The position numbers and the translations under genes were made by a program. A stretch of 64,000 nt of DNA from Mesocentrotus franciscanus (lineage: Eukaryota > Echinodermata > Echinoidea > Camarodonta > Strongylocentrotidae), in contig CP137670.1 in assembly GCA_037976565.1 (NCBI GenBank), positions 16,703,216 to 16,767,215 of the forward strand, read 5' to 3'. The notes beneath the pieces are model-generated. The model was not told the origin of the DNA and did no database searches. It was given only the letters and a program-made list of their open reading frames with translations. This document shows, in pieces, positions 56,437 through 64,000 of the stretch; the first letter of the stretch is position 1; every line of letters starts with the position of its first letter.

Positions 56437-58849
56437 TTATTTATTTATTTTTATTTCATCCGTACACTTTTTTGTAAACGTTTACTCGAAATCGACATGG
56501 TCAATTTCCTTCAATTTCTGTCAGTCATCAGGCCCTATAATATCAAGTTCTAGTAACTTTTCAAGGTCATGGGGTCATCGTGACGTCATCCAGGCGCCAT
56601 TTTGTAAACATCAGGTCATTATCATATCTCGATAACGAGTCATCAAAAATCAACCATATTTGGTATACATCAATTTTAGGTCAAAGGTCAACAAAAATGT
56701 CGACAAAATCCGCGTGCACCTCGACGCGCGTACGCGCGCATCAAAATTTCAAAATGCTCCAAATCGTCCCAAATTTTGTTTGCATACGTTTCAGGCCATT
56801 TTAAGCATTTTCAAAATTTGCGCGCGCGCGCGCGCGTTTTCGCGCGTTTGGCATTTTGCAACATAAATCGCCAAATTTTTCTGTCATCATATTTGGCACA
56901 TTTTTCCAAGCATTTTGATACCTTGTTCACTTTTTCTGACCAGTAATAACGCAATGAGCGTCCATCAAAGTATAACAGCACCCGCGGACCGCGCTATCTC
57001 TATCCACAATACATAGGCAAAAACATGCCTATACAAAATTCATTGTAACTCTTCAGAATGGATGGATACCCCTAAATTTTTTTCATATTTAGATAGATTA
57101 TGAGTCGGAGATCTGATTTCATGTCTCATTTGACCCTCAATTAACCCCTGACGTCATCATAATGGCCTCCAAACTCAAAATTTCAATTTGCATATTATGA
57201 CGTCAGCATATTTTTGGAAAATTGATTGTATCTCTGTAAATATTGATCGATTTTCTTCCAAATTTTGATATGTTCTAGCTGAGACAATTCTCTACAAATG
57301 CAGTCACCACGATTTTTCATTTTGACAAAGGCATCATGGCGTATTTTTGCGATTAAAGGAGGCATGTCAATTTTTCACATTTTGCGTGTATTCTCTATGG
57401 GACATGACTTTTTCAAAACTGGATTCTACATTCCCGTCTTTCGCGAGCAATATCTCCGTCGTTTTAGTTTTGTTTTCGCTGAGCTTTGAGTATGTTGTAG
57501 CTGAGACAATAAGCTATCACAAGTGTGCCCTTTATTTTTCGATCAGATGCCGGGATCATGCTCATATTTCACTTGCAAAGTGGGATTTGAGAATTCCATT
57601 TTCCGTTCACGTGTAATGTCTATGTGGATTATTTTGGTATAGTGGTCATAGCACTTGCCTCCCATTCCGGCGACCCAAGTTCGATTCCTGGTGGGTCATT
57701 TTTTTTTTTTTTTGCCGTCGTTTTAAATTTGATTTTATGATCTTCTTCGACTATTATAACATATTATCATATACAATCACAAACAATGTAATAAAATGCC
57801 TAATTTTGCGTGTTATATCTATGGGAGAAGAATGTCAATCGTTTGAGTACAACCCTATGGGAAATCTGATTCCTTGTCGTGTATTAAACCTATAGGGTTA
57901 ATCTCCCAAGTCTGTTGGAATATATCAAATCATCCCATTTTCATGATGTTTAGTCTCCTTCCCAGACGTTTATACTTTCCAGTTATTCAGCCCAGGTATA
58001 TGCAATGTTTACGTCTCTCGCGGACATAGAATTGTTTACATGTCTATAACTTCTCTCTTTCTCTAATATAGTAAATATTCAATTCTATTTATGCTGGAAA
58101 TATTAAAGCATCGTTCTCCATTGCATCTCTTTCTCTTGCTCTCTCTTGCTCTGTTTCCTTCCCTCTCTTGATCTGCCCTCTATCCTTCTCTTGCTCTCTC
58201 ATTGCATCTCTCTCTCTACTCTTTCACTCTCTCCCTATCTCTGTCTCCCTCTCTTGCTCTGCCTAGCTCCCTCTGTCTCTGCCTCTCATTGTATACTCTC
58301 TCACCCTCTCCCTTTCCCGGCCTCTGGTTCTCGTTCTCCCTCCGATATCTATTGTAATTTTCTTTAATTTCCTCTAGCTCTTCATTTTGCCCTTTGTATT
58401 CTTATTTCACCCCTACCATGTTTCCTATCTCTCCTTCAAAGTGTATGCATTCTGATTCCTCTTTCTTTCCTCGGTCCAGCTCATGTATTTTTACATGTCA
58501 ATAACTCGTCTCCCTCTCTCCTTCTCTATATCTATATTTTCATTAAATTTCATTATGATCATGATTTTGATCATAATCATTTCTCAATATTTTGTTCATC
58601 AGTTAAGTTATCACTTCAGTTCAGGTCACAGTTCAATCTATCAGTTCATTCATCAGTTCATCAGTTTAGCTCATCAATTCAGTTCATTTCACATCAGTTC
58701 AATATATCAGTTCATCAGTACTTCATTCATCAGTTCATATCTTAATACATCATTTTACATTAACATCATTAAATTGGATCATTGAATTGAAGATTAGCAT
58801 GATCATAAGAATTGAAGACAGATCACCTAATTCGTCCTGATGACGACTA
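56437..58849 (+). mobile_element. Right-array unit R6, damaged 3' hairpin
   Basis: DR1 at 56,678-56,690. CG block simplified to an uninterrupted GCGCGCGCGCGCGCGCG run at 56,821. The 3' end reads CCTGATGACGACTAATTATT: the hairpin arm is cut and CTAG is lost. Confidence 0.5.
57627..57698 (+). pseudogene. tRNA-Gly-like segment, unit R6
   Basis: Identical 72 nt; T-run of about 15. Confidence 0.7.
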
Positions 58850-61287
58850 ATTATTATTATTTATTTATTTTTATTTCATCCGTACACTTTTTGTGTAAAC
58901 GTTTACTCGAAATCGACATGGTCAATTTCCTTCAATTTCTGTCAGTCATCAGGCCCTATAATATCAAGTTCTAGTAACTTTTCAAGGTCATGGGGTCATC
59001 GTGACGTCATCCAGGCGCCATTTTGTAAACATCAGGTCATTATCTTATCTCGATAACGAGTCATCAAAAATCAACCATATTTGGTATACATCAATTTTAG
59101 GTCAAAGGTCAACAAAAATGTCGACAAAATCCGCGTGCGCACCTCGACGCGCGTACGCGCGCATCAAAATTTCAAAATGCTCCAATTCGTCCCAAATTTT
59201 GTTTGCACACGTTTCAGGCCATTTTAAGCATTTTCAAAATTTGCGCGCGCACTTATGCGCGCGTTTTCGCGCGTTTGGCATTTTGCAACATCAAATCGCC
59301 AAATTTTTCTGCATCATATTTGGCACATTTTTCCAAGCATTTTGATACCTTGTTCACTTTTTCTGACCAGTAATAACGCAATGAGCGTCCGTCAAAGTAT
59401 AACAGCACCCGCGGACCGCGCTATCTCTATCCACAAAACATAGGCAAAAACATGCCTATACAAAACTCATTGTAACTCTTCAGAATGGATGGATACCCCA
59501 ATTTTTTTCATATTTGGATAGATTATGAGTCGGAGATATGATTTCATGTCTCATTTGACCCTCAATTAACTCATGACGTCATCATAATGGCCTCCGAACT
59601 CAAAATTTCAATTTGCATATTATGACGTCAGCATATTTTTGGAAAATTGATTGTATCTCTGTAAATATTGATCGATTTTCTTCCAAATTTTGATATGTTC
59701 TAGCTGAGACAATTCTCTACAAATGCAGTCACCACGATTTTTCATTTTGACAAAGGCATCATGGCGTATTTTTGCGATTAAAGGAGGCATGTCAATTTTT
59801 CACATTTTGCGTGTATTCTCTATGGGACATGACTTTTTTCCAAAACTGGATTCTACATTCCCGTCTTTCGCGAGCAATATCTCCGTCGTTTTAGTTTTGT
59901 TTTTGCTGAGCTTTGAGTATGTTGTAGCTGAGACAATAAGCTATCACAAGTGTGCCCTTTATTTTTCGATCAGATGCCGGGATCATGCTCATATTTCACT
60001 TGCAAAGTGGGATTTGAGAATTCCATTTTCCGTTCACGTGTAATGTCTATGTGGATTATTTTGGTATAGTGGTCATAGCACTTGCCTCCCATTCCGGCGA
60101 CCCAAGTTCGATTCCTGGTGGGTCATTTTTTTTTTTTTTTGCCGTCGTTTTAAATTTGATTTTATGATCTTCTTCGACTATTATAACATATTATCATATA
60201 CAATCACAAACAATGTAATAAAATGCCTAATTTTGCGTGTTATATCTATGGGAGAAGAATGTCAATCGTTTGAGTACAACCCTATGGGAAATCTGATTCC
60301 TTGTCGTGTATTAAACCTATAGGGTTAATCTCCCAAGTCTGTTGGAATATATCAAATCATCCCATTTTCATGATGTTTAGTCTCCTTCCCAGACGTTTAT
60401 ACTTTCCAGTTATTCAGCCCAGGTATATGCAATGTTTACGTCTCTCCCGCGGACATAGAATTGTTTACATGTCTATAACTTCTCTCTTTCTCTATAATAT
60501 AGTAAATATTCAATTCTATTTATGCTGGAAATATTAAAAGCATCGTTCTCCATTGCATCTCTTTCTCTTGCTCTCTCTTGCTCTGTTTCCCTTCCCCTCT
60601 CTTGATCTGCCCTCTATCCTTCTCTTGCTCTCTCATTGCATCTCTCTCTCTACTCTTTCACTCTCTCCCTATCTCTGTCTCCCTCTCTTGCTCTGCCTAG
60701 CTCCCTCTGTCTCTGCCTCTCATTGTATACTCTCTCACCCTCTCCCTTTCCCGGCCTCTGGTTCTCGTTCTCCCTCCGATATCTATTGTAATTTTCTTTA
60801 ATTTCCTCTAGCTCTTCATTTTGCCCTTTGTATTCTTATTTCACCCCTACCATGTCCTCTCCTTCAAAGTGTATGCATTCTGATTCCTCTTTCTTTCCTC
60901 GGTCCAGCTCATGTATTTTTACATGTCAATAACTCGTCTCCCTCTCTCCTTCTCTATATCTATATTTTCATTAAATTTCATTATGATCATGATTTTGATC
61001 ATAATCATTTCTCAATATTTTGTTCATCAGTTAAGTTATCACTTCAGTTCAGGTCACAGTTCAATCTATCAGTTCATTCATCAGTTCATCAGTTTAGCTC
61101 ATCAATTCAGTTCATTTCACATCAGTTCAATCTATCAGTTCATCAGTACTTCATTCATCAGTTCATATCTTAATACATCATTTTACATTAACATCATTAA
61201 ATTGGATCATTGAATTGAAGATTAGCATGATCATAAGAATTGAAGACAGATCACCTAATTCGTCCTGATGACGAATTACTTTTCTAG
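58850..61287 (+). mobile_element. Right-array unit R7
   Basis: 2.44-kb unit with all modules; DR1 at 59,099-59,111; ends at CTAG 61,284-61,287 after a perfect hairpin. Confidence 0.5.
60054..60125 (+). pseudogene. tRNA-Gly-like segment, unit R7
   Basis: Identical 72 nt; T-run of about 15. Confidence 0.7.
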
Positions 61288-63710
61288 TTTATTTATTTAT
61301 TTTTATTTCATACACTTTTTGTGTAAACGTTTACTCGAAATCGACATGGTCAATTTCCTTCAATTTCTGTCAGTCATCAGGCCCTATAATATCAAGTTCT
61401 AGTAACTTTTCAAGGTCATGGGGTCATCGTGACGTCATCCAGGCGCCATTTTGTAAACATCAGGTCATTATCTTATCTCGATAACGAGTCATCAAAAATC
61501 AACCATATTTGGTATACATCAATTTTAGGTCAAAGGTCAACAAAAATGTCGACAAAATCCGCGTGCGCACCTCGACGCGCGTACGCGCGCATCAAAATTT
61601 CAAAATGCTCCAATTCGTCCCAAATTTTGTTTGCACACGTTTCAGGCCATTTTAAGCATTTTCAAAATTTGCGCGCACTTATGCGCGCGTTTTCGCGCGT
61701 TTTGGCATTTTGCAACATAAATCGCCAAATTTTTCTGTCATCATATTTGGCACATTTTTCCAAGCATTTTGATACCTTGTTCACTTTTTCTGACCAGTAA
61801 TAACGCAATGAGCGTCCGTCAAAGTATAACAGCACCCGCGGACCGCGCTATCTCTATCCACAATACATAGGCAAAAACATGCCTATACAAAACTCATTGT
61901 AACTCTTCAGAATGGATGGATACCCCAATTTTTTTCATATTTGGATAGATTATGAGTCGGAGATATGATTTCATGTCTCATTTGACCCTCAATTAACTCA
62001 TGACGTCATCATAATGGCCTCCGAACTCAAAATTTCAATTTGCATATTATGACGTCAGCATATTTTTGGAAAATTGATTGTATCTCTGTAAATATTGATC
62101 GATTTTCTTCCAAATTTTGATATGTTCTAGCTGAGACAATTCTCTACAAATGCAGTCACCACGATTTTCATTTTGACAAAGGCATCATGGCGTATTTTTG
62201 CGATTAAAGGAGGCATGTCAATTTTTCACATTTTGCGTGTATTCTCTATGGGACATGACTTTTTCCAAAACTGGATTCTACATTCCCGTCTTTCGCGAGC
62301 AATATCTCCGTCGTTTTAGCTTTGTTTTCGCTGAGCTTTGAGTATGTTGTAGCTGAGACAATAAGCTATCACAAGTGTGCCCTTTATTTTTCGATCAGAT
62401 GCCGGGATCATGCTCATATTTCACTTGCAAAGTGGGATTTGAGAATTCCATTTTCCGTTCACGTGTAATGTCTATGTGGATTATTTTGGTATAGTGGTCA
62501 TAGCACTTGCCTCCCATTCCGGCGACCCAAGTTCGATTCCTGGTGGGTCATTTTTTTTTTTTTGCCGTCGTTTTAAATTTGATTTTATGATCTTCTTCGA
62601 CTATTATAACATATTATCATATACAATCACAAACAATGTAATAAAATGCCTAATTTTGCGTGTTATATCTATGGGAGAAGAATGTCAATCGTTTGAGTAC
62701 AACCCTATGGGAAATCTGATTCCTTGTCGTGTATTAAACCTATAGGGTTAATCTCCCAAGTCTGTTGGAATATATCAAATCATCCCATTTTCATGATGTT
62801 TAGTCTCCTTCCCAGACGTTTATACTTTCCAGTAATTCAGCCCAGGTATATGCAATCTTTACGTCTCTCCCGCGGACATAGAATTGTTTACATGTCTATA
62901 ACTTCTCTCTTTCTCTATAATATAGTAAATATTCAATTCTATTTATGCTGGAAATATTAAAAGCATCGTTCTCCATTGCATCTCTTTCTCTTGCTCTCTC
63001 TTGCTCTGTTTCCCTTCCCCTCTCTTGATCTGCCCTCTATCCTTCTCTTGCTCTCTCATTGCATCTCTCTCTACTCTTTCACTCTCTCCCTATCTCTGTC
63101 TCCCTCTCTTGCTCTGCCTAGCTCCCTCTGTCTCTGCCTCTCATTGTATACTCTCTCACCCTCTCCCTTTCCCGGCCTCTGGTTCTCGTTCTCCCTCCGA
63201 TATCTATTGTAATTTTCTTTAATTTCCTCTAGCTCTTCATTTTGCCCTTTGTATTCTTATTTCACCCCTACCATGTCCTCTCTCCTTCAAAGTGTATGCA
63301 TTCTGATTCCTCTTTCTTCCCTCGGTCCAGCTCATGTATTTTTACATGTCAATAACTCGTCTCCCTCTCTCCTTCTCTATATCTATATTTTCATTAAATT
63401 TCATTATGATCATGATTTTGATCATAATCATTTCTCAATATTTTGTTCATCAGTTAAGTTATCACTTCAGTTCAGGTCACAGTTCAATCTATCAGTTCAT
63501 TCATCAGTTCATCAGTTTAGCTCATCAATTCAGTTCATTTCACATCAGTTCAATCTATCAGTTCATCAGTACTTCATTCATCAGTTCATATCTTAATACA
63601 TCATTTTACATTAACATCATTAAATTGGATCATTGAATTGAAGATTAGCATGATCATAAGAATTGAAGACAGATCACCTAATTCGTCCTGATGACGAATT
63701 ACTTTTCTAG
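61288..63710 (+). mobile_element. Right-array unit R8
   Basis: 2.42-kb unit with all modules; DR1 at 61,527-61,539; CTAG at 63,707-63,710. Very close to R7 over its whole length. Confidence 0.5.
62479..62550 (+). pseudogene. tRNA-Gly-like segment, unit R8
   Basis: Identical 72 nt; T-run of about 13. Confidence 0.7.
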
Positions 63711-64000
63711 TTTATTTTTATTTCATCCGTACACTTTTTGTGTAAACGTTTACTCGAAATCGACATGGTCAATTTCCTTCAATTTCTGTCAGTCATCAGG
63801 CCCTATAATATCAAGTTCTAGTAACTTTCTCAAGGTCATGGGGTCATCGTGACGTCATCCAGGCGCCATTTTGTAAACATCAGGTCATTATCTTATCTCG
63901 ATAACGAGTCATCAAAAATCAACCATATTTGGTATACATCAATTTTAGGTCAAAGGTCAACAAAAATGTCGACAAAATCCGCGTGCGCACCTCGACGCGC
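63711..64000 (+). mobile_element. Right-array unit R9, cut by window end
   Basis: First 290 nt of another unit, with the TACACTTTTTGTGTA hairpin, TGACGTCATCCAGGCGCCAT and DR1 (63,947-63,959). The array continues past the window. Confidence 0.5.

Overview
The window looks like echinoderm, most probably sea urchin, genomic DNA. It is an intron-rich eukaryotic locus, not a prokaryotic one. The grounds are a very large ankyrin-repeat exon of the sea-urchin paralogue type, an inserted foldback element with the layout known for sea-urchin TU transposons, and decayed non-LTR, PIF/Harbinger and other TIR elements. The species assignment is inference. I recognise one host gene; nearly everything else is transposable-element DNA in nested layers.

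Layout. (1) Positions 1-24,300, minus strand: the 3' part of a spliced gene for an ankyrin-repeat protein with a ZU5 domain. Transcription runs from high to low coordinates: a decayed ankyrin stretch (23.9-24.3 kb), a 4.4-kb exon of about 21 two-repeat units (19,470-23,878), then exons at 17,785, 17,134, 11,780, 1,162, 593 (32 nt) and 397 (ZU5). It leaves the window at position 1. All six splice junctions agree in phase, but the big exon has a 7-nt deletion that breaks the frame near 22,975.
(2) Its introns carry an array of five related repeat units (about 1.5-10.7 kb), a decayed LINE split by a 2.2-kb TU-like foldback element (12.0-16.6 kb), and a 1-kb TIR element ending 22 nt from the big exon (18.4-19.4 kb).
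(3) 24.3-44 kb: a 5'-truncated L1/Tx1-type LINE with 14-bp target duplications (24.6-27.8 kb), a 4.6-kb TIR element with 9-bp target duplications (28.2-32.8 kb), a dead PIF/Harbinger element inserted inside another TIR element (35.7-39.6 kb), and several foldbacks and minisatellites. No host gene was recognised here.
(4) 43.9-64.0 kb: an array of hairpin-tip repeats, then nine tandem units of about 2.2-2.45 kb. They are related to the left-hand units but in the opposite orientation, and one unit holds a 500-N assembly gap.

The most unusual structure is this pair of opposed arrays. Most unit junctions are a short perfect hairpin followed by CTAG and then T-rich DNA, which resembles a Helitron 3' end. 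Most units contain a 72-nt tRNA-Gly-like segment with A and B boxes and a T-run terminator, a DR1 nuclear-receptor-type site, several TGACGTCA palindromes and long alternating CG tracts. I found no Rep/helicase ORF, so the units would be non-autonomous. The short ORFs in these units are broken by small indels between copies and are not treated as genes.
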